Part shown: positions 17,311 to 25,619 of the stretch, in pieces | How the letters are laid out: every line of letters begins with the position of its first letter | Position numbering within the stretch: the stretch's first letter is position 1 | DNA from: an uncultured Clostridia bacterium | GTDB taxonomy: Bacteria > Bacillota > Clostridia > Christensenellales > Pumilibacteraceae | Reading direction: 5' to 3' | DNA length: 64,000 bases | NCBI GenBank assembly: GCA_944362615.1 | Contig: CALVTM010000004.1 | Span: 1 to 64,000, forward strand | Program-made: the position numbers and the translations under genes | Notes under the pieces: model-generated | Database searches by the model: none | Seen by the model: the letters and a program-made list of their open reading frames with translations, nothing else | Told to the model about the DNA's origin: nothing

Positions 17311-18563
17311 GTAATACTGATGCGCGCTATGAGAGCGCAAAGGCAATTTATGCGGAAATGGGCGTGGACACCGAAGCCGCTATGGAAAAAGCGGCGGGTA
17401 TCCCTATATCCGTACACTGCTGGCAGGGCGACGACGTACTCGGTTTCGAGGGCGCGGGCGCACTTACCGGCGGCATCCAGACAACGGGCAACTATCCGGG
17501 CAGGGCAACGACTCCCGAGCAGCTCATGGCTGACATAGAAAAGGCGTTCTCACTTATGCCGGGTAAAAAACGCCTCAACCTGCATGCGAGCTACGCTCTG
17601 CTTGGCGATGACGCCGGCAAGGTGGACAGAGACGCATATACTTACAAGTACTTTCTGCCCTGGGTGGAGCTATCAAAGCGCATAGGCATGGACGGCATAG
17701 ATTTCAATCCGACGTTCTTTGCTCACCCGAAGATGAATAACGGACTTACGCTGTCCTCCCCGGACGAGAATACGAGAAAATTCTGGGTAGAGCACGGCAA
17801 ACGCTCTCTCGAGATAGCCGCGGAACTGGGTAAGGCGTTCGGCAAGCCGGCGCTTGTCAACATATGGGCGCCGGACGGTTTCAAGGACGTTCCCGCCGAC
17901 AGGCTCGGACCGCGCGTGCGTATGGCGAAGTCACTTGACGAGATACTCACGGCGTGGGACAGGAAGTGGGTCATACCCGCAGTCGAAAGCAAGGTGTTCG
18001 GCATAGGCGTGGAAAGTTACACCGTAGGCAGTAACGAATTCTGTCAGAATTACGCGGCTTCCCGCGGAATATGCAGCCTGCTGGATAACGGACACTATCA
18101 TCCGACCGAAGTGGTCTCGGATAAGATACCGTCGCTGCTTGCGTTTAACGACAAAGTCGCGCTCCATGTTACCCGTCCGGTACGCTGGGACAGCGACCAT
18201 GTCGTGACGTTCGAGGACGAGCTTAAGGAGATAGCGAAAGAGATAATCAGAAACGACGCCGCCGACCGCGTGCTCATAGGTCTGGACTATTTCGACGCAT
18301 CGATCAACCGCCTTGTCGCATGGGTGACCGGTCAGCGCTCTATGCAGAAAGCTCTGCTGTACGCGCTTCTCCTTCCCAATAAAACGCTTTCCGACCTTCA
18401 GGATGCTTCCGACTTTACTCAGCTCATGTATATGCAGGAGCGCATAAAGATGATGCCGCTGTCGGACGTCTGGGCGGAATACCTGTCACGCGCAGGACTT
18501 TCGGAGGACTACTATTCCGCGATTATGGAATATGAAGAGAAAATACTCAAGGAGAGGAAATAA
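17307..18563 (+). CDS. rhaA: L-rhamnose isomerase
   Basis: A 418-residue metal-dependent isomerase converting L-rhamnose to L-rhamnulose. The strongly conserved N-terminal block SVHCWQGDDVLGFE, the GIDFNPTFFAHP segment, the LDNGHYHPTEVVSDKI metal-site segment and VRWDSDHVV are all present, and the length is standard. It is the second enzyme needed after the rhamnosidase, although placed after the kinase. An AGGAGAGGA site at its end serves rhaD. Confidence 0.96.
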   Translation: MSNTDARYESAKAIYAEMGVDTEAAMEKAAGIPISVHCWQGDDVLGFEGAGALTGGIQTTGNYPGRATTPEQLMADIEKAFSLMPGKKRLNLHASYALLGDDAGKVDRDAYTYKYFLPWVELSKRIGMDGIDFNPTFFAHPKMNNGLTLSSPDENTRKFWVEHGKRSLEIAAELGKAFGKPALVNIWAPDGFKDVPADRLGPRVRMAKSLDEILTAWDRKWVIPAVESKVFGIGVESYTVGSNEFCQNYAASRGICSLLDNGHYHPTEVVSDKIPSLLAFNDKVALHVTRPVRWDSDHVVTFEDELKEIAKEIIRNDAADRVLIGLDYFDASINRLVAWVTGQRSMQKALLYALLLPNKTLSDLQDASDFTQLMYMQERIKMMPLSDVWAEYLSRAGLSEDYYSAIMEYEEKILKERK

Positions 18564-18564
18564 A

Positions 18565-19383
18565 ATGAAGGATATTTTCAGCGCACCTTTTATAAGGGAA
18601 ATGGGGAAAACGGCTTCCAATATGTACCGTCTCGGCTGGGACGAGCGCAACGGAGGCAATATCAGCTACCGTCTCCGTGAGGAGGAAGTAGGCGAATATC
18701 TCGACCTCGGTAAGGTCATCAGGGAAATACCTATCGGTTTTGACGCTCCGTCGCTTGCGGGGGAGATCTTCGTTGTGACCGGTACGGGCAAGTACTTCAA
18801 GAACGTGGAGGACGATCCCGAAACGAACCTCGGCGTTATCCGTATCAAAAAAGACGGCAAAACCGCCGAACTGCTGTGGGGATATAAGGACGGCGGACGA
18901 TTTACGAGCGAATTTCCCGCACATATGATGAGCCATATGGCGCGCCAGTCCGTCGATCCCGAAAGCCGAGTCGTCATGCACTCTCATCCGACTAATCTGC
19001 TTGCGATGAACTATGTCCACGAACTGGATGAAGCCAAATTCACGCATACGTTATGGGAAATGTGTACCGAATGTATCGTAGTGTTCCCCGAGGGCGTGGG
19101 CGTGCTTCCGTGGATGCTGTGCGGCACCAACTCGATAGGCGAGGCGACCGCGGCTAAGATGAAGGATTTCCGCGTCGTCGTCTGGGCGCTCCACGGTGTG
19201 TACGGAGCAGGCAAGACCCTGGACGAGACGTTCGGACTTATCGAAACCGTGGAAAAAGCGGCTCAGATCTATATGCTTATAGGCAGCCGTCCCCGTCTGA
19301 ATACGATAAAAGACGAGGATATGGTCAAGCTTGTCGAACTTTTCGGCATTACGAATTACCGCAAGGACTTTCTGAAGCTTTAA
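18565..19383 (+). CDS. rhaD: Rhamnulose-1-phosphate aldolase
   Basis: A 272-residue class II aldolase that splits L-rhamnulose 1-phosphate into DHAP and L-lactaldehyde. GGNISYRL, VVTGTGKYF, the zinc-ligand segment VMHSHPTNLLAMNY and the later ALHGVYG agree with RhaD. The ATG chosen lies 8 bases after GGAGAGG and 1 base after the rhaA stop; the longer frame starts within rhaA without a site. It ends the coupled gene set. The product lactaldehyde is handled by the reductase gene at 22047. Confidence 0.95.
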   Translation: MKDIFSAPFIREMGKTASNMYRLGWDERNGGNISYRLREEEVGEYLDLGKVIREIPIGFDAPSLAGEIFVVTGTGKYFKNVEDDPETNLGVIRIKKDGKTAELLWGYKDGGRFTSEFPAHMMSHMARQSVDPESRVVMHSHPTNLLAMNYVHELDEAKFTHTLWEMCTECIVVFPEGVGVLPWMLCGTNSIGEATAAKMKDFRVVVWALHGVYGAGKTLDETFGLIETVEKAAQIYMLIGSRPRLNTIKDEDMVKLVELFGITNYRKDFLKL

Positions 19384-19708
19384 AAAGAGTTCCGCCGGCT
19401 CTTGCGTAACGGCGCTTATCCGGACTATATAATATATAAGCGCATATGACCGGCACGCCATAACGGATAAATCCCGGCTAAGATCAGCGCCCGTATATAT
19501 TTATCGGCGTGCGTATCGGATGCCTTCGGATATGCTGAGAGCCCCGGAATCCGGCTTGCAAACGCTCTTTCATCCGCATTTTTATCGTCTGAAAAGACGC
19601 ATTTTACCACTCGTGCATTCTGTGCCGAAAAATGTGCATTGTGTGACGCGGCGGTGAAAGATTATGACAAAAACCTGAAAATTTAATTAAATAATTTCAA
19701 AAATGGTC
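19384..19708. other. Gene-free gap
   Basis: No credible frame, tRNA or strong terminator. A few imperfect inverted repeats are present but none has a T run. Confidence 0.5.
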
Positions 19709-19737
19709 TTGACATAACACTCCTTTTGGTTTATTAT
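19709..19737 (+). promoter_or_regulatory. Promoter of the transporter gene
   Basis: TTGACA at 19709-19714 and TATTAT at 19732-19737 with 17-bp spacing, about 33 nt upstream of the AGGAGAGG site. Confidence 0.8.
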
Positions 19738-19776
19738 TATTGTGATACTCTAAAAAACTAAAAGGAGAGGAATTTG

Positions 19777-21870
19777 ATGAAGGATCAAACCAAAACCAGA
19801 AAGTCGTTTTTTGACAATCCGATTCTTCGTACCAAAGTTAAGTCCGCAAACGTAAAGGTCTTCCCTGAAGGCTTGCTGGGCTTTTTCCTTGGTCCGACGC
19901 TTGCGTTGATTTCCAACTCGGTATTGTCAAGTTACCTCAATACGTACTTCACAAACGTGCTCGATATGAACTCGTGGGCAAGTACGTTCTTCACCATACT
20001 GCCCGTTATTTCCGTCATATTCGTAGTAGCCGGAAATATAGTCATAGGCAGAATTATGGACCATGTCAAGACGAGGGCGGGCAAAGCAAGACCCATACTG
20101 CTTCTTGCGCTGCCTCTGTGCATACTCGCGCTTCTTGTGCTGTTTATTTTCTCGCCGTTCGCAAACGCGGATTCGGAAGGAAGCACGCAGATGGTTGCGC
20201 TTGTGCTCCTCGCAATAGGTTACAACCTTTGGTTTGCGGTTGCTTATCCGTTCTACTTCACTCCGCACTCCGCGCTTGTCAACCTGTCCACGCGTAACAG
20301 CACGCACCGTTCGCTTCTTGCAACGATCTCCAACGCGACCACTCTTGCCGCAATGGGTCTTTGCTCGATGATACTTCCGTTCTTCCTCGGACTTCTGTTC
20401 CGTTATGCAGACGCAAGCTTCATCGCCGAAAACAATATTACCGATGCTTTCGCAGTCATAAAAGACGGCGTACATCAGTACTACACCTACGGCGAAGGCG
20501 GTGCTATCATTTACGACCAGGTAGCTTCGTACAACGCATGGAAAATATTTGTTATCGCACTTATGATCGTCAATACGGTAGGTATCATCATCGAGTACAT
20601 GTTCACTCGTGAGCGTATCACCGAAGAGACGATGGCTAAGGGCGACGAAGACGCTTCTAAGAAAAAGGCAGTACCCGTTATCGAGCAGCTCAAAGTCTGC
20701 TTCAAGGACAAGTACTGGTGGATCATGATCGCCCTGTTCTTCTTCTACCAGCTCGGCGGTATGCTCAAGAACACCTCTCAGCTTTACTTCTGCCAGGCAA
20801 TGTTCAGCGATGCTAACGGTAATTACTCCACGGCAATCGGCGGTACATACCAGGGTACGCTTTCTATAATAGGCGCAATACCCACCGCACTTGGTATGGT
20901 CATCGCATGGCCGATCGCAAATAAGTTCGGTAAGGCAAAGACGATAGTCGGCGGCTGTGTACTTGCAATCATCGGCGGTATCATAGGTTTGATCGTTCCG
21001 GATAACTTTGCGGTTGTCGTAACGTCGTTCGTTATAAAGGCGCTCGGCTCGACTCCCGCTATGTACCTGTCTCTTGCGCTGCTTGCGGACGTTCTCGACC
21101 ACCAGGAAGCAATGAAAGGCTTCCGTACGGACGGCTTCACGATGACGATCTACGGCGCTATCATGGCAGGTATGACCGGTGTTGCTACCGGTATACTTAA
21201 TGCCGTTATATCCGCTACCGACTACAACGTTTCTGAAGGTATCGTATCTTCCGAACAGCTCCGTACCGCAATGCCCTGGATCTTCATCGGCGGCGAGACG
21301 ATATGCTACGGTCTGATACTTATCGTATGCCTGTTCCTTGGCGTTGAGAAGTTCGGTAAGTTCGACCATAAGGCAATAGTCATCGACCAGAAGGCTCTTG
21401 CAGAGGCTGAAGGCAGAGTATACGAGGCTCCCGCAGTCGTAATGGCACGCGAAGAAGCCGAGGCTGCCGCACAGTCTGAAGAACAGAGAAAGATCGAGCT
21501 TAAGGCACGTTGCGATAAGAAGGGAATCAGCTTCGAAGAAGAGGAAGCTAAGTACCAGGCAGCGCTTGCCGAGAAGAACGCTCAGGCTGAGGCTAAGAAG
21601 GCTGCAGCTGAAGAAAAGAAGAAAGCTAAGGAAGCAGAGGCTAAGGCTAAGTACGATGCTCTCTCCGACGCCGAAAAGGCTGCTATCGCTGAAAAGGAAG
21701 CGAACAAGAAGGCTAAGGAAGAAGCTCATGCAGCTAAAGTCCTTGCAGAATTCAACGCTCTCAGAGAGAAGTACGGACGCGTAGCTCTGACCGAGGCTGA
21801 CCTCGCAGACGACGTAAAACCGGCTGAGGCTGAAGAAGAGGTCAAGGAGACCGATGCTCCCGCGGAATAA
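19777..21870 (+). CDS. GPH-type sugar:cation symporter with long C-terminal coiled coil
   Basis: A 697-residue protein. The first 530 residues are a 12-helix major-facilitator transporter of the glycoside-pentoside-hexuronide group (GRIMDHVKTRAGKARP loop, PFYFTPHSALVNLSTRN, later LADVLDHQEAMKGFRTDG). Residues about 545-697 are an unusual cytoplasmic tail, almost only Ala, Glu and Lys, with heptad-like pattern and an acidic end. A normal member would be about 450-500 residues. I use the ATG at 19777, 6 bases after AGGAGAGG, rather than the TTG one codon earlier. Position between rhaD and lactaldehyde reductase suggests rhamnose or rhamnoside import. Confidence 0.85.
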   Translation: MKDQTKTRKSFFDNPILRTKVKSANVKVFPEGLLGFFLGPTLALISNSVLSSYLNTYFTNVLDMNSWASTFFTILPVISVIFVVAGNIVIGRIMDHVKTRAGKARPILLLALPLCILALLVLFIFSPFANADSEGSTQMVALVLLAIGYNLWFAVAYPFYFTPHSALVNLSTRNSTHRSLLATISNATTLAAMGLCSMILPFFLGLLFRYADASFIAENNITDAFAVIKDGVHQYYTYGEGGAIIYDQVASYNAWKIFVIALMIVNTVGIIIEYMFTRERITEETMAKGDEDASKKKAVPVIEQLKVCFKDKYWWIMIALFFFYQLGGMLKNTSQLYFCQAMFSDANGNYSTAIGGTYQGTLSIIGAIPTALGMVIAWPIANKFGKAKTIVGGCVLAIIGGIIGLIVPDNFAVVVTSFVIKALGSTPAMYLSLALLADVLDHQEAMKGFRTDGFTMTIYGAIMAGMTGVATGILNAVISATDYNVSEGIVSSEQLRTAMPWIFIGGETICYGLILIVCLFLGVEKFGKFDHKAIVIDQKALAEAEGRVYEAPAVVMAREEAEAAAQSEEQRKIELKARCDKKGISFEEEEAKYQAALAEKNAQAEAKKAAAEEKKKAKEAEAKAKYDALSDAEKAAIAEKEANKKAKEEAHAAKVLAEFNALREKYGRVALTEADLADDVKPAEAEEEVKETDAPAE

Positions 21871-21925
21871 TAAGTGACTTGGGTCGCCCCGATGAGGGGA
21901 AGACGATGTAACTTCTTTAACGGGA

Positions 21926-21967
21926 AAGCGGCGACAAGTGCAAGTCACTTGCCGCCGCTTATATTTT
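21926..21967 (+). terminator. Terminator after the transporter gene
   Basis: AAGCGGCG and CAAGTG pair with CACTTG and CGCCGCTT, followed by ATATTTTT. Confidence 0.85.
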
Positions 21968-22046
21968 TCGGGCATGACCGTTACCGCACGTTAAAGGGCG
22001 TAACGATTTGCACATAAATAACCCAATAAGGAAGGAGTTGAAAAAG

Positions 22047-23192
22047 ATGAACAGATTTATTCTCAACGAAACGAGCTATCACGGCGCAGGCGCTATCACG
22101 GCTATCCCCGGTGAAGTAAAGAAACGCGGACTGCATAAGGCGTTTGTGTGCTCCGATCCCGATCTTGTCAAGTTCCATGTGACGGATAAGGTGCTGGACG
22201 TACTTAAGGGAGCAGGGCTTGACTACGAGCTTTACTCGGAAATTAAGCCCAATCCGACGATAGAAAACGTACAGACAGGCGTTAAGGCGTACCGCGAAGC
22301 TGGCGCGGATTATATTATAGCGATAGGCGGCGGTTCCAGTATGGACACCGCGAAAGCCGTCGGCATAATAATCAACAACCCCGAGCACGAGGATGTACGC
22401 TCTCTTGAAGGCGCGGTAGACACCGCAAAGCCTGCCGTTCCGATAATCGCGGTACCTACAACCGCAGGTACTGCCGCAGAGGTGACGATCAACTATGTCA
22501 TTACGGACGTGGAGAAGAACCGCAAGTTCGTATGTGTCGATCCCCATGACATACCCGTTGTCGCCGTTGTCGATCCGGATATGATGAGCACTATGCCCAG
22601 AGGGCTTACCGCCGCTACGGGTATGGATGCGCTCACTCACGCTATCGAGGGATATATAACGAAGGGCGCATGGGAGCTTTCGGATATGTTCCACCTCAAG
22701 GCTATTGAGATCATATCCCGTTCTCTCAGAGGCGCTGTCGCAAACACTCCGGAAGGCAGAGAGGGTATGGCGCTCGGACAGTATATCGCGGGAATGGGCT
22801 TCAGTAATGTCGGTCTGGGTATCGTGCATTCAATGGCACACCCGCTCGGCGCGCTCTACGACACTCCGCACGGCGTCGCAAATGCGATAATATTGCCCAC
22901 TGTCATGGAGTACAACGCTCCTGCAACAGGTGAGAAGTACCGCGAGATAGCGCGCGCTATGGGCGTTAAGGGCGTGGACGATATGACGCAGGATCAGTAC
23001 CGTAAGGCGGCTATAGACGCAGTACGTCAGCTTTCGGCGGACGTCGGCATCCCCGCAGACCTCAAGGCTATCGTAAAGCCTGAGGATATCCCGTTCCTCG
23101 CTCAGTCCGCTATGGACGACGCCTGCCGTCCCGGCAACCCCAAGGATCCCACTCTTGAGGATATCGTAGCTCTTTATGAGTCGCTGATCTGA
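22047..23192 (+). CDS. fucO: Lactaldehyde reductase (iron-containing alcohol dehydrogenase)
   Basis: A 381-residue group III alcohol dehydrogenase close to FucO. It has the NAD-binding GGGSSMDTAK motif, the family signature around ATGMDALTHAIEGY, and the iron ligands in GIVHSMAHPLGALYDTPHG. It reduces L-lactaldehyde from RhaD to 1,2-propanediol, reoxidising NADH during fermentation. The start follows AAGGAG at a good distance; an upstream ATG does not. It has its own leader after the preceding terminator but no obvious consensus promoter. There are no propanediol-utilisation genes nearby, so propanediol is probably excreted. Confidence 0.93.
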   Translation: MNRFILNETSYHGAGAITAIPGEVKKRGLHKAFVCSDPDLVKFHVTDKVLDVLKGAGLDYELYSEIKPNPTIENVQTGVKAYREAGADYIIAIGGGSSMDTAKAVGIIINNPEHEDVRSLEGAVDTAKPAVPIIAVPTTAGTAAEVTINYVITDVEKNRKFVCVDPHDIPVVAVVDPDMMSTMPRGLTAATGMDALTHAIEGYITKGAWELSDMFHLKAIEIISRSLRGAVANTPEGREGMALGQYIAGMGFSNVGLGIVHSMAHPLGALYDTPHGVANAIILPTVMEYNAPATGEKYREIARAMGVKGVDDMTQDQYRKAAIDAVRQLSADVGIPADLKAIVKPEDIPFLAQSAMDDACRPGNPKDPTLEDIVALYESLI

Positions 23193-23231
23193 TTTTGATA
23201 TCAAATTTTATCAAACGCCAGGATAAGTTGG

Positions 23232-23268
23232 ACAGGGCAAACCGTGATAAAGCGGTTTGCCCTGTTTT
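23232..23268 (+). terminator. Terminator after fucO
   Basis: ACAGGGCAAACCG pairs perfectly with CGGTTTGCCCTGT (13 bp), then TTTTCT. Confidence 0.95.
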
Positions 23269-23480
23269 CTGTTAAACCGTTACTTAACATATGGTACGCC
23301 CGAATATGTCAATTAACCTGTAATAATTCACGCACGCCGTGAATATATTTATAAATGCCGTGCATAAGACCGGAAACCGCGTCTGTCACGCGTACCGCTT
23401 TAATCTCGGTTTTGCCGTGAAATATAATGTTATATTCATGATGAGGCTTTATAATGACCTCAGAAAAGGGAGATAAAGAA

Positions 23481-23819
23481 ATGAATGTTATATCCAAAAT
23501 GACAATAAAACGCTATTCGGACTACCTGACTTCCGAGCTTACGCTCAGAGAAGCGGCGGAACGCCTGTCCGGGAACGCATTGCCCGTTGTCGGAGAGTGC
23601 GGTCAATATCTCGGTATCGCAAACGAACATATATTGCTCTGGGCTTTGAAAACGGGCGCAGACTGGGATACACTGCTTGCAGAAATTGCAGACGATTTTC
23701 CCAGACCTTACGCGACCGCCGCTATGGATACCGAAGAAGTCACGGATATTGTCACCGAGTACGGTTTCGTTCCCGTGACCGATGACCGCCACGTCTATAT
23801 AGGCAGCATGCTGCGCTGA
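23481..23819 (+). CDS. Small CBS-domain-like protein
   Basis: A 112-residue cytoplasmic protein. Residues about 18-58 read like a CBS half (LTLREAAERLSGNALPVVGE, then GQYLGIANEHILLWAL), and the end (VTDIVTEYGFVPVTDDRHVYIG) resembles a second. Such proteins usually bind adenosine nucleotides, but no attached catalytic domain is present. The ATG is preceded by AGGGAGA; an upstream frame start is unlikely. The CBS protein at 53238-53975 has a similar short-domain style. Function unknown. Confidence 0.7.
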   Translation: MNVISKMTIKRYSDYLTSELTLREAAERLSGNALPVVGECGQYLGIANEHILLWALKTGADWDTLLAEIADDFPRPYATAAMDTEEVTDIVTEYGFVPVTDDRHVYIGSMLR

Positions 23820-24045
23820 GCGAAGTATGTTGCGCTGAGCGAAGTATGTTGCGCTGAGTTTAAACGCAAAAAATTTTACCACAGAGTGAAATCCGTAAAC
23901 TGGATTCACTCTGTTATTTTTTGCTGACTCAGCGCTTCCATCCAGACGCAAGAGCCGGTCATCTTTCCGGCTACAATTTCCGTTTTCGGGTCGCCATAGG
24001 GCGGTATGTTGCGCTGAGTTTAAACGCAAAAAATTTTACCACAGA
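23813..24045. repeat. Nested direct repeats at the left edge of the foreign cassette
   Basis: A 19-bp unit (GCGCTGAGCGAAGTATGTT) is repeated in tandem from about 23813 to 23858. A perfect 42-bp block, from GTATGTTGCGC to TTACCACAGA, occurs at 23844-23885 and again at 24004-24045, a 160-bp period. The segment between holds the CBS-gene terminator. Confidence 0.9.
23880..23920 (+). terminator. Terminator after the CBS-like gene
   Basis: ACAGAGTGAA and TCC pair with GGA and TTCACTCTGT, followed by TATTTTTT. Confidence 0.9.
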
Positions 24046-24161
24046 TTTGTATGAACTCCTTTTTTTTCTCTCTACTGTTGCACTTAATAGTATAATTCAC
24101 CGTCAATAGAAATACAAACATTTGTTTGTATATTTTTATTCTAATATTTTCTTGTAGCCCC

Positions 24162-24190
24162 TTGACGAAAACTTAAAATTGCGCTATAAT
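24162..24190 (+). promoter_or_regulatory. Promoter of the cassette's first gene
   Basis: TTGACG at 24162-24167 and TATAAT at 24185-24190 with 17-bp spacing; predicted transcript start about 50 nt before the ATG. Confidence 0.8.
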
Positions 24191-24249
24191 AAAGATAGCT
24201 TTGAAAAAAGTGGACACGTCCAATAATTTCTATTAAAAGTGAGGCTGCT

Positions 24250-25539
24250 ATGATTAAGCGTGATTTGTACTTACAAAGGCTTATCGACAGAATGAATAAC
24301 GGTTCAATCAAAGTCATCACAGGCATTCGCCGCTGCGGTAAATCGGTGCTGCTCTTTGATATTTTCGGTGAATACCTCTTGCAGCAAGGCATTGACGAGG
24401 GGCATATTATCAAGTTTGCCTTTGATTCGGAGGACGACCTCGAAAAAATAGGGGAGAATATGCTCGACCTTGCGAAAAGCAAGCGCAAAGTTGACCCGCA
24501 CAAGTTTTCTGCCTACATCAAGAGCAAATTGACCGACGACGGAAAGTATTACCTGCTTTTGGACGAAGTTCAGCAACTTGGTTCGTTTGAAACTGTTCTG
24601 AACGGCTACTTATACAAGAAAAATCTCGACGTGTATGTTACGGGCAGCAATTCCAAGTTTCTGTCGAGCGATATTTTAACCGAATTCCGCGGCAGAGGCG
24701 ACGAAGTGAGAGTCTATCCTCTGTCGTTCAGCGAGTTTTATTCCGCTAAAGGCGGCGACAAATACGATGCTTGGGACGAATACCACCTCTATGGCGGTAT
24801 GCCAGCCCTCTTCGAGCGCAACACAGAGGAGCAAAAAATCGAATATCTGAAAACGCTCATGTCAAAGGTTTATCTATCCGACATCGTTGAGCGTAATCAT
24901 GTGCAATACCCCGACGAGATGGACTCCATCGTTGATTTCCTGTGTTCTGCCATCGGCTCGCTCACCAATCCCAAAAAGATTTCCGATACACTCAAAAGCA
25001 TCAAGGGCAAGTCGATCAGCGACGTTACGGCAAAGAACTACCTCGGCTATCTCACCGACGCCTTCCTCTTTGACAGCGCGAAGCGCTACGACGTAAAAGG
25101 CAAAAAGTACTTTGAAACGCCGCTCAAATATTATATGGCAGACGTGGGACTGCGCAATGCCCGCCTCAATTTCAGACAGGTAGAAGAAAACCACATTATG
25201 GAGAATGTCATCTTCAATGAGCTGAAAGTGCGCGGCTATTCGGTTGACGTCGGTGTTGTGGAGAGTAAAGAAACAATCGAGGGCAAGCGCAAGTTGAAGC
25301 AGCTTGAAATTGACTTCGTCGCCAACAAGGGCAGCAAGAAGTATTATATTCAGTCTGCCTATGAAATGCCCACCGAAGAAAAATTACGGCAAGAAAAGCG
25401 TTCGCTCATCAAAGTGGGCGATTCCTTCAAAAAAATCGTCGTTGTAAAGGACAACATCCGTCCCCAGACCGACGAGGAAGGCATTGTAACGATGGGGCTT
25501 ATTAACTTCTTGCTCGACCAAAATAGTTTGGAATTATAA
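24250..25539 (+). CDS. AAA-family ATPase with DUF4143 domain
   Basis: A 429-residue protein. Residues about 18-150 are an AAA_14-type ATPase with Walker A TGIRRCGKSVLL (24-35) and Walker B YYLLLDEVQQL. A sensor-like VTGSNSKFLSS follows, and residues about 190-400 fit DUF4143 (LYGGMPAL, TVKNYL-like TAKNYLGYLTDAF, KYYMADVGLRNA, then a nuclease-like IDFVANKG). These proteins are common in anaerobes and their job is not established; a DNA-related role is often assumed. It has its own promoter and is separated from the restriction gene by 80 bases, so it may be cargo rather than part of the restriction unit. Confidence 0.88.
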   Translation: MIKRDLYLQRLIDRMNNGSIKVITGIRRCGKSVLLFDIFGEYLLQQGIDEGHIIKFAFDSEDDLEKIGENMLDLAKSKRKVDPHKFSAYIKSKLTDDGKYYLLLDEVQQLGSFETVLNGYLYKKNLDVYVTGSNSKFLSSDILTEFRGRGDEVRVYPLSFSEFYSAKGGDKYDAWDEYHLYGGMPALFERNTEEQKIEYLKTLMSKVYLSDIVERNHVQYPDEMDSIVDFLCSAIGSLTNPKKISDTLKSIKGKSISDVTAKNYLGYLTDAFLFDSAKRYDVKGKKYFETPLKYYMADVGLRNARLNFRQVEENHIMENVIFNELKVRGYSVDVGVVESKETIEGKRKLKQLEIDFVANKGSKKYYIQSAYEMPTEEKLRQEKRSLIKVGDSFKKIVVVKDNIRPQTDEEGIVTMGLINFLLDQNSLEL

Positions 25540-25619
25540 AAAGAAATTTTTTATATATGACCATATTTGTCATATATTATATGCTATAATTATTGAAAGT
25601 CAATAGAGGGAAAGAAACA

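Noticed and set aside
19927..21975. A 682-codon minus-strand open frame opposite the transporter gene
   Set aside because: Shadow frame; repetitive Ser/Leu and Arg/Asp composition mirrors the transporter helices and coiled-coil tail.
23460..24029. A minus-strand frame of 189 codons over the CBS-like gene and repeats
   Set aside because: It runs across the terminator hairpin and the direct repeats and overlaps a better supported gene.
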